This document shows, one piece after another, positions 7,180-15,481 of a DNA stretch of 64,000 nucleotides. The translations under genes and the position numbers were made by a program. Location of the stretch: NCBI RefSeq assembly GCF_024171735.1, contig NZ_JAMTCH010000004.1:62001-126000 (forward strand), written 5' to 3'. Source of the DNA: Prauserella alba (lineage in GTDB: Bacteria; Actinomycetota; Actinomycetes; Mycobacteriales; Pseudonocardiaceae). A model generated the notes under the pieces. It worked only from the letters and a program-made list of their open reading frames with translations, was not told the origin of the DNA and ran no database searches. The stretch's first letter is position 1; the number at the start of each line of letters is the position of its first letter.

Positions 7180-8442
7180 ATGCGGATCGCGTACACACCG
7201 GAGCACGACCGGCTCCGTGACGAGCTCCGCGCGTACTTCGCGACGCTCATGACGCCGGAACGGCGCGCCGGGCTCCGCACGGGCGGCGACGTCGTCCATC
7301 CTCCCGCCAATGAGGGCGTAGCCGGCGGGAATGGGGGTCCCCCCGCCAATGAGGGCGTAGCCGGCGGGGGAGAGTACGGCGACGGCGTCGCGTACAAGGA
7401 GATCGTGCGACAGCTGGGCGAGGACGGCTGGCTGGCGCTCGGCTGGCCGGAGGAGTACGGCGGGCAGGCGCGGTCGATGCTCGACCAGCTGATCTTCACC
7501 GACGAAGCGGCGATCGCGGGCGTCCCGGTGCCGTTCCTGACGATCAACACGATCGGCCCGACCATCATGCGGTACGGCACTCCTGAGCAGAAGGAGTACT
7601 TCCTGCCGCGCATCGCGAGCGGGCGCCTCCACTTCGCGATCGGTTACTCCGAGCCCGACGCGGGCACCGACCTCGCCGCGCTGCGGACCCGCGCGGTGCG
7701 GGACGGCGACGAGTACGTCGTCAACGGCCAGAAGATGTGGACCAGTCTCATCGAGTACGCCGACTACGTGTGGCTCGCCGCGCGCACCGACCCTGACGCC
7801 AAGCGTCACAAGGGGATCAGCGTGCTGGCCGTGCCGACGTCGGCCGAGGGCTTCTCGTGGACGAAGGTCCACACCGTCGCCGGTCCCGGCACGAGCGCGA
7901 CGTACTACTCGGACGTGCGCGTACCCGTTTCCTCCCGGATCGCCGAGGAGAACGCGGGCTGGCCACTGATCACCAACCAGCTCAACCACGAACGCGTCGC
8001 GCTCACGTCGGCCGCTCCGCTGCGGGCGGCGCTCGACGAGGTCGTCACGTGGGCACGGGAGACCAAGCGGCCCGACGGGAGCCGAGTGATCGACGAGGCG
8101 TGGGTGCGGGCACACCTGGCGCGCGTGCACGCCCACGCCGACTACCTCAAACTGCGCAACTGGAAGATCGCCTCGACGGCCGACACCGGTGGGGTCGCGC
8201 CCGCCGACGCATCTGCGACGAAGGTGTTCGGCACGGAGCTGGCCACCGACGCCTACCGGCTGCTGCTCGAGGTACTGGGCGCGGGCGGGCTGGTCCGCGA
8301 GGGCAGTCCGGGTGCGGTGCTGCAGGGACGTATCGAACGCGCGCACCGCTCGGCACTGATCCTCACGTTCGGCGGCGGCACCAACGAGATCCAGCGGGAC
8401 ATCATCGGAGCGACCGCGCTCGGCCTTCCCGTGACCCGCTGA
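7180..8442 (+). CDS. fadE26: Acyl-CoA dehydrogenase FadE26 (ChsE4-like) with a repeat insertion
   Basis: A 420-residue acyl-CoA dehydrogenase. The N-terminus (RIAYTPEHDRLRDELRAYFATLMTPERR) and the segment WPEEYGGQARSMLDQLIFTDEAAIAG follow the FadE26/ChsE4 subfamily, which pairs with FadE27 in a heterotetramer that desaturates C26 sterol-CoA esters. FAD-binding segments include YSEPDAGTDLAALRTRA and GQKMWTS, and the C-terminal GGGTNEIQRDIIG is present. AGGAGG at 7169-7174 fixes the ATG. Residues about 41-64 hold two copies of a PPANEGVAGG peptide encoded by the tandem hairpin element at 7303-7370; in my recollection family members go directly from the TPERR helix to the GEYG segment. The insertion sits in an N-terminal loop and keeps the frame. 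Confidence 0.9.
   Translation: MRIAYTPEHDRLRDELRAYFATLMTPERRAGLRTGGDVVHPPANEGVAGGNGGPPANEGVAGGGEYGDGVAYKEIVRQLGEDGWLALGWPEEYGGQARSMLDQLIFTDEAAIAGVPVPFLTINTIGPTIMRYGTPEQKEYFLPRIASGRLHFAIGYSEPDAGTDLAALRTRAVRDGDEYVVNGQKMWTSLIEYADYVWLAARTDPDAKRHKGISVLAVPTSAEGFSWTKVHTVAGPGTSATYYSDVRVPVSSRIAEENAGWPLITNQLNHERVALTSAAPLRAALDEVVTWARETKRPDGSRVIDEAWVRAHLARVHAHADYLKLRNWKIASTADTGGVAPADASATKVFGTELATDAYRLLLEVLGAGGLVREGSPGAVLQGRIERAHRSALILTFGGGTNEIQRDIIGATALGLPVTR
7303..7370 (+). repeat. Tandem in-frame hairpin element, two copies
   Basis: Two copies, 39 bases apart, share the core AATGAGGGCGTAGCC. In the second copy (7333-7370) the core is a 15-base loop flanked by an 8-bp stem, CCCCCGCC at 7340-7347 and GGCGGGGG at 7363-7370, and preceded by GGGGGTCCCCC. 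The first copy (7303-7329) keeps a shorter stem. The open frame reads NEGVAGG; the other two forward frames contain TGA or TAG inside the core. A third copy is in valS. Confidence 0.9.
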
Positions 8443-8520
8443 CGAGCGCCACTACGGAACAACTTCCCCTCACACAGCCGGTTCTCACGGCTGCCTGTCG
8501 GACCGAGCGAGGAGACGTCG

Positions 8521-9630
8521 ATGGATTTCACCTACACCGAGGCGCAGCGCGACCTCGCGGAGCTGACCCGCAGGATCGCCGGGGACCACCCGCCGACGGC
8601 ACCGCACGGGACCGGCGGGTTCGACCGCGAGCTGTGGCGGGCGCTGGCCACCGCCGGCGTGCTGGACGCGGCACTGCCGTCGACGGTCGGGGGTGGGGGC
8701 TTCGGCGTACTGGAACAGTGCGCGATCGGGCACGAACTGGGACGAACCGTCGCGGCCGTGCCGTACGTGCCCACGATCGCTCCCGCGGCGTCGGTGCTGG
8801 CCGAGTTCGGCGGCGGCGAACTGCTGGAACGCTGGCTCGTGCCCGCCGTGCGGGGCCGGGCGGTGGTGAGCGCAGCCGTGCCCGACGACGGCGCTCCCAC
8901 GGGGTTCGCCCTGGACCCGGTGGGCGGGTTGAGCGGTGAGGCACAGGCCGTGCCGTACGGGGCGTTCGCCGACGGCGTGCTGGTCCAGGCGGCCATGGCC
9001 GACGGCGACGTGCTCGTGTTGGTCGCCGCCGATTCTCCCGGTCTGGATCTCCGACGCCAGCGCGTGGTCGACCACGCCGACGCCGCGTTCGTCCGCGCGC
9101 AGGGCGTCCGGCCGCAGGCGGTGCTGCCCACCGCATCGGTGCCGTTCCTGCGGCGGCGCCTCACGCTCGGCGGATGTGCGCGCCAGCTCGGCGTCGTCGA
9201 ACGCGCACTGGAGCTCACGGCGGGCTACGCGGGCGAGCGCCACCAGTTCGGCACGCCGATCGGCGGCTTCCAGGCGGTGCGGCACCGGCTGGCCGACGGT
9301 TACGTCGACGTCGACGCCGTGCGACTCACGCTCTGGCAGGCGGGGTGGCTGCTCGCCTCGGCCGACGAGCCACCCGGCTCCGGAACCGGCGGCGGCGACG
9401 GCGGGAGCGACCAGCGTGACACCGACGTCGACGTCGCGATCGCCACCGCGAAGTACTGGGCGGCCGAGGCCGGCCACCGGGTGGCGCACACCGCCGTGCA
9501 CGTCCACGGCGGTGTCGGTATCGACGTCGAACACGACGTGCACCGGTACTTCGTGGCGGCGAAACGGGCCGAGTTCACCGGGGGCGGCGCGACGGCGCAG
9601 CTTCACCGACTCGGGGAGCTGCTGGCATGA
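8521..9630 (+). CDS. fadE27: Acyl-CoA dehydrogenase FadE27 (ChsE5-like)
   Basis: A 369-residue acyl-CoA dehydrogenase, the expected partner of FadE26. It begins MDFTYTEAQRDLAELTRRI and has the GERHQFGTPIGGFQAVRHRLAD motif and HVHGGVGIDVEHDVHRYF near the C-terminus. In the mycobacterial ChsE4-ChsE5 complex one subunit carries the catalytic base and the other helps to bind FAD and substrate. A glycine-rich run (GSGTGGGDGGSD, about residues 285-297) looks like a loop. GAGGAG lies just before the ATG, and its stop overlaps the fadD17 start (ATGA). The gap from fadE26 is 78 bases. Confidence 0.87.
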   Translation: MDFTYTEAQRDLAELTRRIAGDHPPTAPHGTGGFDRELWRALATAGVLDAALPSTVGGGGFGVLEQCAIGHELGRTVAAVPYVPTIAPAASVLAEFGGGELLERWLVPAVRGRAVVSAAVPDDGAPTGFALDPVGGLSGEAQAVPYGAFADGVLVQAAMADGDVLVLVAADSPGLDLRRQRVVDHADAAFVRAQGVRPQAVLPTASVPFLRRRLTLGGCARQLGVVERALELTAGYAGERHQFGTPIGGFQAVRHRLADGYVDVDAVRLTLWQAGWLLASADEPPGSGTGGGDGGSDQRDTDVDVAIATAKYWAAEAGHRVAHTAVHVHGGVGIDVEHDVHRYFVAAKRAEFTGGGATAQLHRLGELLA

Positions 9631-11246
9631 CGGCGGCGCCGACCGTGGCCGAGCTACTACTCGCGCGGGCCGGGCGCCGGGATCCGGGCCTGAAGACCCA
9701 CGACGGCACGTGGACCTGGGACGAGGTCGTCGCCGCGTCCGCCGCCCGCGGGGCCGCCGTACGGGAGCTACTGCGTACCCGGCCCGGCGACGGCCCGCCG
9801 CATGTCGGGATCCTCGCCGACAACTCTCCCGAGTTCGCGTTCCTGCTCGGCGGATGCGCGCTGTCGGGTTCGGTCCTCGTGGGGCTGAACCCGACGCGGC
9901 GTGGTCCCGCGCTGGCGCGGGACGTTCGGGTGTCGGACTGCCGTGTGGTGCTCACGCAGACCTCGTACCGGCCACTGCTCGACGTCGACCCCGGGGTCGA
10001 CGTACTCGATCTCGACGGTCCGGAATGGACGCGCCTGGTCTCGGCCCATGCGGGAGCACCGGCCGAACCGGCTGCCGCGAGCCCGGACGACCTGCTGATG
10101 CTGATCTTCACCTCCGGCACGAGCGGCGACCCGAAGCCCGTACGCTGCACCCACGGGAAGATCGCCTTTCCCGGACGGATGCTGGCCGACCGGTTCGGAC
10201 TGTCCACCACGGACACGGCCTACGTCGCGATGCCGATGTTCCATTCGAACGCGGTCATGGCCGGCTGGGCGGTCGGCCTCGCCGCGGGCGCGGCCGTCGC
10301 GCTCCGCGACCGCTTCTCCGCGAGCGGATTCCTGTCCGACGTCCGCCGGTTCGGCGCCACCTACGCCGACTACGTCGGCACTCCGCTCTCCTACGTGCTC
10401 GCCACTCCGCCCCGGCCCGACGACGCCGACAACCCGCTCCGCATCGTCTACGGCAACGAAGGCGCCGAGGCCGACCTCGTCGCGTTCGCGGAGCGATTCG
10501 GCTGCCGGGTCGTCGACGCCTACGGCTCGACGGAGGGCGGCATCGGTTTCGCGAGGACGCCCGACACGCCGCCCGGCTCGTTGGGCAGGCTCGGCGACGG
10601 CGTGCACATTCTCGACCCCGACACCGGCGAGCCCTGCGAGGCCGCCGAGTTCGGCCCGGACGGACAGCTCCGCAACGCCGACGCCGCCATCGGCGAGCTC
10701 GTCAACGTGTCGGGCGCAGGCTGGTTCGCGGGCTACTACAACGACCCCGCGGCCGACGCCGATCGCATCCGGGACGGCCGGTACCACACGGGCGATCTGG
10801 CCTACGCCGATGCCGACGGTTTCGTCTACTTCGCCGGACGCACGGCCGACTGGGTGCGCGTCGACGGCGAGAACCTGGGCACGGCACCGATCGAACGCGT
10901 CCTCGTGCGCCACCCCGCGATCGCGGAAACCGCGGTGTACGCCGTCCCGGGACGGGTGGGCGACGACGTCATGGCAGCGATCGTCCCGGCCGGCCGGGCG
11001 GCGCCCGATCCGGACGAGTTCGCGCGGTTCCTCGACCGGCAGGACGACCTCGGCCCGAAACAACGCCCACGGTACGTCCGCGTGACCGCCGAGTTGCCGC
11101 GAACGGCGACGTTCAAGGTGGTCAAGCGGCGACTCGCCGCCGACGGCACCGCGTGCGGTGACACCGTGTGGGAACGCACCGGCGCCACCTACCGGCCGCT
11201 TGCCGAGCCCGACCGGCACGCACCGGTCAGCCGGCAGGCGCGTTGA
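9627..11246 (+). CDS. fadD17: Acyl-CoA synthetase FadD17-like (ANL superfamily)
   Basis: A 539-residue ATP-dependent acyl-CoA ligase. It has the phosphate-binding loop LIFTSGTSGDPKPVRCTHGK near residue 155, the DAYGSTEGG adenine-binding segment, the hinge YFAGRTADWVRVDGEN, and a catalytic Lys in the C-terminal TFKVVKRRL. Together with fadE26 and fadE27 it reproduces the mycobacterial fadE26-fadE27-fadD17 order, where FadD17 activates steroid side-chain acids as CoA esters. Its 3' end overlaps the converging acetyltransferase gene by 20 bases. The exact side-chain length used cannot be read from the sequence. Confidence 0.88.
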   Translation: MTAAPTVAELLLARAGRRDPGLKTHDGTWTWDEVVAASAARGAAVRELLRTRPGDGPPHVGILADNSPEFAFLLGGCALSGSVLVGLNPTRRGPALARDVRVSDCRVVLTQTSYRPLLDVDPGVDVLDLDGPEWTRLVSAHAGAPAEPAAASPDDLLMLIFTSGTSGDPKPVRCTHGKIAFPGRMLADRFGLSTTDTAYVAMPMFHSNAVMAGWAVGLAAGAAVALRDRFSASGFLSDVRRFGATYADYVGTPLSYVLATPPRPDDADNPLRIVYGNEGAEADLVAFAERFGCRVVDAYGSTEGGIGFARTPDTPPGSLGRLGDGVHILDPDTGEPCEAAEFGPDGQLRNADAAIGELVNVSGAGWFAGYYNDPAADADRIRDGRYHTGDLAYADADGFVYFAGRTADWVRVDGENLGTAPIERVLVRHPAIAETAVYAVPGRVGDDVMAAIVPAGRAAPDPDEFARFLDRQDDLGPKQRPRYVRVTAELPRTATFKVVKRRLAADGTACGDTVWERTGATYRPLAEPDRHAPVSRQAR

Positions 11247-14200
11247 GCTGGCGCAGCCGCCGGGGTCCGGTGTCCGGACGGGACGGCGGGGAACCGAGGA
11301 CGATCCGCGCGTTGGTGACGAACGCACCCTCCGGCGAGGCGAGAATCGGGTCGAGGACCAGCGAACGCACCTCCGGGTTGTCCTCCCCCAGCGCCGCGAC
11401 CCGCAGCATGAGGTCCTGGAGCGCGTCGAGGTCGGCGGGTTCGTCACCACGGTAACCCATGAGCAGCGGCGCGGTCCGGGGTTCCCGCACCAGCGTCGCC
11501 GCGTCCACATCGGTCAGCGGAACCGCCCGGAACGCACGGTCGCCGAGCAGCGTGCTGACCACTCCGGACAGTCCGAACGAGACGAGAGTGCCGAACGACG
11601 GGTCGTCCTGCAGGCCGATGACGCACGAGATCCCCTTCGGTGCCATCCGCTGCACGTAGATCTCGGCCATGCCCGAGGTGTCGCGCAGATCGCGGTAACT
11701 CGTGCGCACGGAGTCGTCCGAGGTGAGATCGAGCCGCACCCCGGCGAGGTCCGGCCTGCCCCGCAGGGTGTCGTCGTAGGCCTTCAGCGTCACCGGGTAG
11801 CCGAGCTCGGCCGCAACCGCGGCGGCCTCGTCCTCACCGGTGACCACCCGGAACGGCACGACGTCGATGCCGTAGCACTCGAGCAGCCGCACCAGCTCCG
11901 CGTCGGCCAGCCGGACGTCGCGGTCGCCGGAGCGCTGCCCCGCAGGGTGTGCGGCCGCCGACGCGTCCGGCGGCTGTACACCCACGCCGTCCGTGCCGGC
12001 GGCACCGTCCTTTCCGGCACCGCCGTCCTTTTCGGCTGCGCTGTGGTTTCCGGCTGCGCTGTGGTTTCCGGCTGCGCTGTGGTCCGCGGTCGGGTGCCTG
12101 GCCTCCGGCGGCAACCATTCCCGCACGAATCCCTGCGCCCGTTCCGGATGCAGCCCGTCGGGCCGCACGACCGATCCCTGGGGTCGCGCGCGCCACTCGG
12201 CGTACCTGATGACCCTGGCGAGCGCGTTCACCGCCCGCTCGGGGCTGGGGTAACTCGGTATCGAACCGACCACCGGCTGGCCCTGCTCGCCGAGGGTCGC
12301 CAGCTCGGCAGGCACACCTTCGACGGCGAGGAACGTGGACACGATCGGTTTGTCCGCCGCCTCCCTCGCCTGCACCGTCTCGCGCAACGCGCGTGCGTAC
12401 GCCGTGCCGGGGATCGACACGGGCGGGGCGAACACGGCGACCAGCGCATCCACGTGCGGCGAGTCGAGCGCCTCGCCGACCGCCCCTGCGAACTCCTCCG
12501 GCGAAGCCTGCGGCCCGATGTCGACGGGGTCGATGCCGAGCTCGAGCCCGTTCGCCCTCGCGGTGTCCGCCGCGAGCAGGCCGATCGCACTCGAGTTGCC
12601 CACGATCCCCACCCGCGACCCGGCGGGCAACGGCTGGTGTGCCAGCACCAGCGCCGTGTCGAACAACTGGGCCAGCGAGTCCACGCGCACGACCCCGGCC
12701 TGTTCGAACAGGGCCTGCACGCTCGATTCGTCGATCTCGGTCGACGTCGCCGCGAGCTGCGGCCGGACGGCGTGTCTGCCCGATTTCACCGCGACGATCG
12801 GCTTGGTGCGCGCGAGCCGCCTCGCGAGACGCGCGAACTTGCGCGGGTTGCCGAACGACTCCAGGTACAGCAGCACGACGTCGGTGTTCGGGTCGGTCTC
12901 CCAGTACTGCAGCAGATCGTTGCCGGACACGTCGGCGCGGTTCCCCGCCGAGACGAACGTCGACAACCCGAGCCCGCGCGCCTCTGCGTCGGCGAGGATC
13001 GCCGTGCCCAGCGAACCCGACTGGCAGAAGAAGCCCGTGCGGCCGGCTTTCGGCAGTTGCGGTGCGAGCGTCGCGTTGAGCCGCACCCGCCGGTCGGTGT
13101 TGAGCACACCGAGCGCGTTCGGACCGACGACCCGCATCCCGTGCGCCCGCGCTTCACCGACGAGCTGCAGCTCCGCGTGCGCACCGTGCGGGCCCGCCTC
13201 GGCGAACCCCGCCGAGACGATGACGAGCGTCTTCACACCCTTCTCCAGCGCGCCGTCGAGCACCGCCTCGACCTGGTCGGCGGGCACGGCGACCACCGCG
13301 AGATCGACCGGGTCGGGGATGTCCAGCACCGACCGGTAGGCCCGCACCCCGCGCACCGAGGCGTGCTCGGCGTTGACCGGGTAGACCGGCCCTGAGAAGT
13401 CGGCGCCCAGCAGGTTCGTCAGCACCGCGTAGCCGATCTTCGTCGGATCGGTCGAGGCTCCGATGACGGCCACCGACCGCGGGTGCAGCAGGTTGTGCAC
13501 GCTGCGCGCCTCCGCGGCCTGTTCACGGGCACGCGCCACCTCGAGCGAATCCTCGGTGGGGTCGATGTCGAACTCCAGGTGCACGACGCCTTCCTCGAAG
13601 GCACGGCTCACCTGGTAGCCCGCGTCCCGGAACACGCGCACCATCGCCGAGTTCTCGGCGAGGACCTCGGCCACGAACCGGCGCAGCCCCGACTCGCGCG
13701 CCGCCGCGGCGAGGTGCTCCAGCAGGATCGACCCCAGGCCACGGCCCTGGTGGGCGTCGTCCACGACGAACGCCACCTCCGCGGAGTCGCCGTCGAGCCC
13801 CTCGTAGCGCCCGACCGCCACGGCGTCGTCGCCGAGCAGCGCGATGAACGCCACGCGACTGCGGTGATCGACCGTGGTGAACCGCTTGAGATCACGCGCC
13901 GGGATCCGCGGATAGGCCCCGAAGTAGCGCAGGTACCGCGTGCGTTCGGACAATCTGCTGTGCAGCGCGACGACCAGATCGGCATCGCTCGGCACGATGG
14001 GGCGCATGTGCACGGTGCCGCCGTCGGAGAGCACGACGTCGGCCTCCCACTCGTGGGGATAGTCGAACGGGTCCGGCTCCCCGTCCTCGCCCGGCTCCCT
14101 CTTCTCGCCCGCATCGGCGCCGGTGTCCGTACCGGCTGCGGTCTCCGTACCGGCGTCGGTGTCCGTCGCGCCGGCGGTGTCGGTACCGCTCCCGGCCCCC

Positions 14201-14259
14201 GGTCCGCCCGAGGCGGGCGCCGGCTCGGGCGGACCGGAGGAATGCTGCTGGTCGGTCAT
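11227..14259 (-). CDS. Pat-type protein acetyltransferase: GNAT fused to NDP-forming acyl-CoA synthetase
   Basis: A 1010-residue fusion. After an acidic Thr/Asp/Gly/Ala-rich tail (residues 1-50), a GNAT domain occupies about 60-210 (DDAHQGRGLGSILLEHLAAAA is the acetyl-CoA loop). A CoA-binding domain (VAVIGASTDPTKIGYAVL), a succinyl-CoA-ligase-like domain and a C-terminal ATP-grasp-like domain follow. Such proteins acetylate the active-site lysine of acetyl-CoA synthetase and others. Here the GNAT is N-terminal, opposite to enterobacterial Pat. The linker before the ATP-grasp part (about residues 725-755) is expanded by an 18-bp repeat. It follows acuC by 6 bases, pairing a writer with an eraser of lysine acetylation. 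Confidence 0.87.
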   Translation of the reverse strand: MTDQQHSSGPPEPAPASGGPGAGSGTDTAGATDTDAGTETAAGTDTGADAGEKREPGEDGEPDPFDYPHEWEADVVLSDGGTVHMRPIVPSDADLVVALHSRLSERTRYLRYFGAYPRIPARDLKRFTTVDHRSRVAFIALLGDDAVAVGRYEGLDGDSAEVAFVVDDAHQGRGLGSILLEHLAAAARESGLRRFVAEVLAENSAMVRVFRDAGYQVSRAFEEGVVHLEFDIDPTEDSLEVARAREQAAEARSVHNLLHPRSVAVIGASTDPTKIGYAVLTNLLGADFSGPVYPVNAEHASVRGVRAYRSVLDIPDPVDLAVVAVPADQVEAVLDGALEKGVKTLVIVSAGFAEAGPHGAHAELQLVGEARAHGMRVVGPNALGVLNTDRRVRLNATLAPQLPKAGRTGFFCQSGSLGTAILADAEARGLGLSTFVSAGNRADVSGNDLLQYWETDPNTDVVLLYLESFGNPRKFARLARRLARTKPIVAVKSGRHAVRPQLAATSTEIDESSVQALFEQAGVVRVDSLAQLFDTALVLAHQPLPAGSRVGIVGNSSAIGLLAADTARANGLELGIDPVDIGPQASPEEFAGAVGEALDSPHVDALVAVFAPPVSIPGTAYARALRETVQAREAADKPIVSTFLAVEGVPAELATLGEQGQPVVGSIPSYPSPERAVNALARVIRYAEWRARPQGSVVRPDGLHPERAQGFVREWLPPEARHPTADHSAAGNHSAAGNHSAAEKDGGAGKDGAAGTDGVGVQPPDASAAAHPAGQRSGDRDVRLADAELVRLLECYGIDVVPFRVVTGEDEAAAVAAELGYPVTLKAYDDTLRGRPDLAGVRLDLTSDDSVRTSYRDLRDTSGMAEIYVQRMAPKGISCVIGLQDDPSFGTLVSFGLSGVVSTLLGDRAFRAVPLTDVDAATLVREPRTAPLLMGYRGDEPADLDALQDLMLRVAALGEDNPEVRSLVLDPILASPEGAFVTNARIVLGSPPSRPDTGPRRLRQLNAPAG
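12033..12082 (-). repeat. 18-bp tandem repeat inside the Pat linker
   Basis: Two exact 18-base units (12033-12050 and 12051-12068, CGGCTGCGCTGTGGTTTC on the plus strand) and a 14-base partial third. They encode repeated AGNHSA in the linker of the acetyltransferase, so copy changes keep the frame. Confidence 0.9.
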
Positions 14260-14265
14260 AGCGGT

Positions 14266-15438
14266 TCAGTCCCTCGGATCGTCCGGATCCAGTCCGTGCA
14301 GCGGGAACACGGCCCGGCGGGTGTCACGGATCGCCGCGTCCACGGCATCGTCGAGGCCGTCACCCCACGGTGAGTACCCGGCGTCGGCCCCGTCGGACAT
14401 GGTCGGCGGCACCTCGGCCGACGGCGCCATCCCGCGGACCAGTTCCGTCCACTCCGCGGGTACCGGGGCATCCGGCGTGACGTCGTGGTCGAGCACCGTG
14501 GCGATCAGGTGCGTCCAGGACCGGGGCACGACCCGCATCAGCTGATAACCGCCGCCGCCGACGGCGAGCCAGCGGCCCTCCGCCCAGCGCTCGGCCAGCG
14601 CACGCAGCTCCCGGTAGATCGTCCGGTGCCCGTCGACGGTGAGCGACAGGTCCGCGAGCGGATCCTCCCGGTGCGAGTCGACACCGCACTGCGTGACCAG
14701 GATCTGCGGGCGGAACGCCTCGAGCAGGGACGGCACCACGGCGTGGAACGCGCGCAGCCACCCGGCGTCCCCGGTGTTCGGCGGGAGCGGCACGTTGACG
14801 GCTCCGCCCTCGCCGTCGCCGATCCCGATCTCGCCCGAGTACCCGGTGCCGGGGAACAGCGTGAACGGATGCTGATGCAGCGACACGGTCAACACGCGCG
14901 GATCACCCACGAACGCCGCCTGCACCCCGTCGCCGTGGTGCACGTCCGTGTCGACGTACGCGATGCGGTCGTAACCCTGTTCGAGCAGCCACGAGATAGC
15001 GACGGAACAGTCGTTGTAGATGCAGAACCCCGCGGCACGGTCGTGCATGGCGTGGTGGTGCCCGCCCGCGATGCTCACCGCGCGCTGCGCCCTCCCCTCG
15101 GCGATGCACCGGGCGCCCAGCAGCGTGGAGCCGACGACGAGGGAGGCGGCGTCGTGCATGTCGGTGAAGACCGGGTTGTCCTCGGTCCCGAGCCCGTGGC
15201 CGACGTCCCAGCCGGCCATCGGGGCCTGCTGCACCGCCTCGAGGTACTCGGCCGAGTGCGCACGGTAGAGCTCCTTGGCTCCCGCGGGCTCGGGACTCAG
15301 CAGCGGCACGTCGTCGAGCACGCCGAGCGCCGTCGCGAGCCGCATCGTCAGGTGCAGCCGCACCGGGTTGAACGGATGCTGCTCACCCATGTCGTAGGCC
15401 AGCAGCGCGGAGTCCCAGACGACGGCGGAGGGAGACAT
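14266..15438 (-). CDS. acuC: AcuC-type lysine deacetylase (histone deacetylase family)
   Basis: A 390-residue zinc deacetylase of the class I HDAC fold. The catalytic features are the His pair in SIAGGHHHAMHDRAAGFC, the metal-binding Asp and His in YVDTDVHHGDGVQAAF, and CGVDSHREDPLADLSLT. AcuC removes acetyl groups from proteins, classically acetyl-CoA synthetase. ATG 15438 is the start that preserves the family N-terminus (VVWDSALLAYDMGEQHPFNP); a longer frame upstream runs antisense to the rhodanese. The short gap to the downstream acetyltransferase indicates an operon controlling reversible acetylation. Confidence 0.9.
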   Translation of the reverse strand: MSPSAVVWDSALLAYDMGEQHPFNPVRLHLTMRLATALGVLDDVPLLSPEPAGAKELYRAHSAEYLEAVQQAPMAGWDVGHGLGTEDNPVFTDMHDAASLVVGSTLLGARCIAEGRAQRAVSIAGGHHHAMHDRAAGFCIYNDCSVAISWLLEQGYDRIAYVDTDVHHGDGVQAAFVGDPRVLTVSLHQHPFTLFPGTGYSGEIGIGDGEGGAVNVPLPPNTGDAGWLRAFHAVVPSLLEAFRPQILVTQCGVDSHREDPLADLSLTVDGHRTIYRELRALAERWAEGRWLAVGGGGYQLMRVVPRSWTHLIATVLDHDVTPDAPVPAEWTELVRGMAPSAEVPPTMSDGADAGYSPWGDGLDDAVDAAIRDTRRAVFPLHGLDPDDPRD

Positions 15439-15481
15439 GCCCAGAGCGTAGCTGCCACCGGCGACGAGTCGAGGGTGAAGA

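Noticed and set aside
7303-7370. Assembly or sequencing duplication artefact in fadE26
   Set aside because: The two copies differ in arm length and a third copy with a covarying stem is in valS, so the element is real; copy number in fadE26 should still be confirmed by reads.
12033-12082. Separate small gene on the plus strand over the 18-bp repeat
   Set aside because: The frame is a shadow of the acetyltransferase gene with low-complexity composition and no ribosome-binding site.
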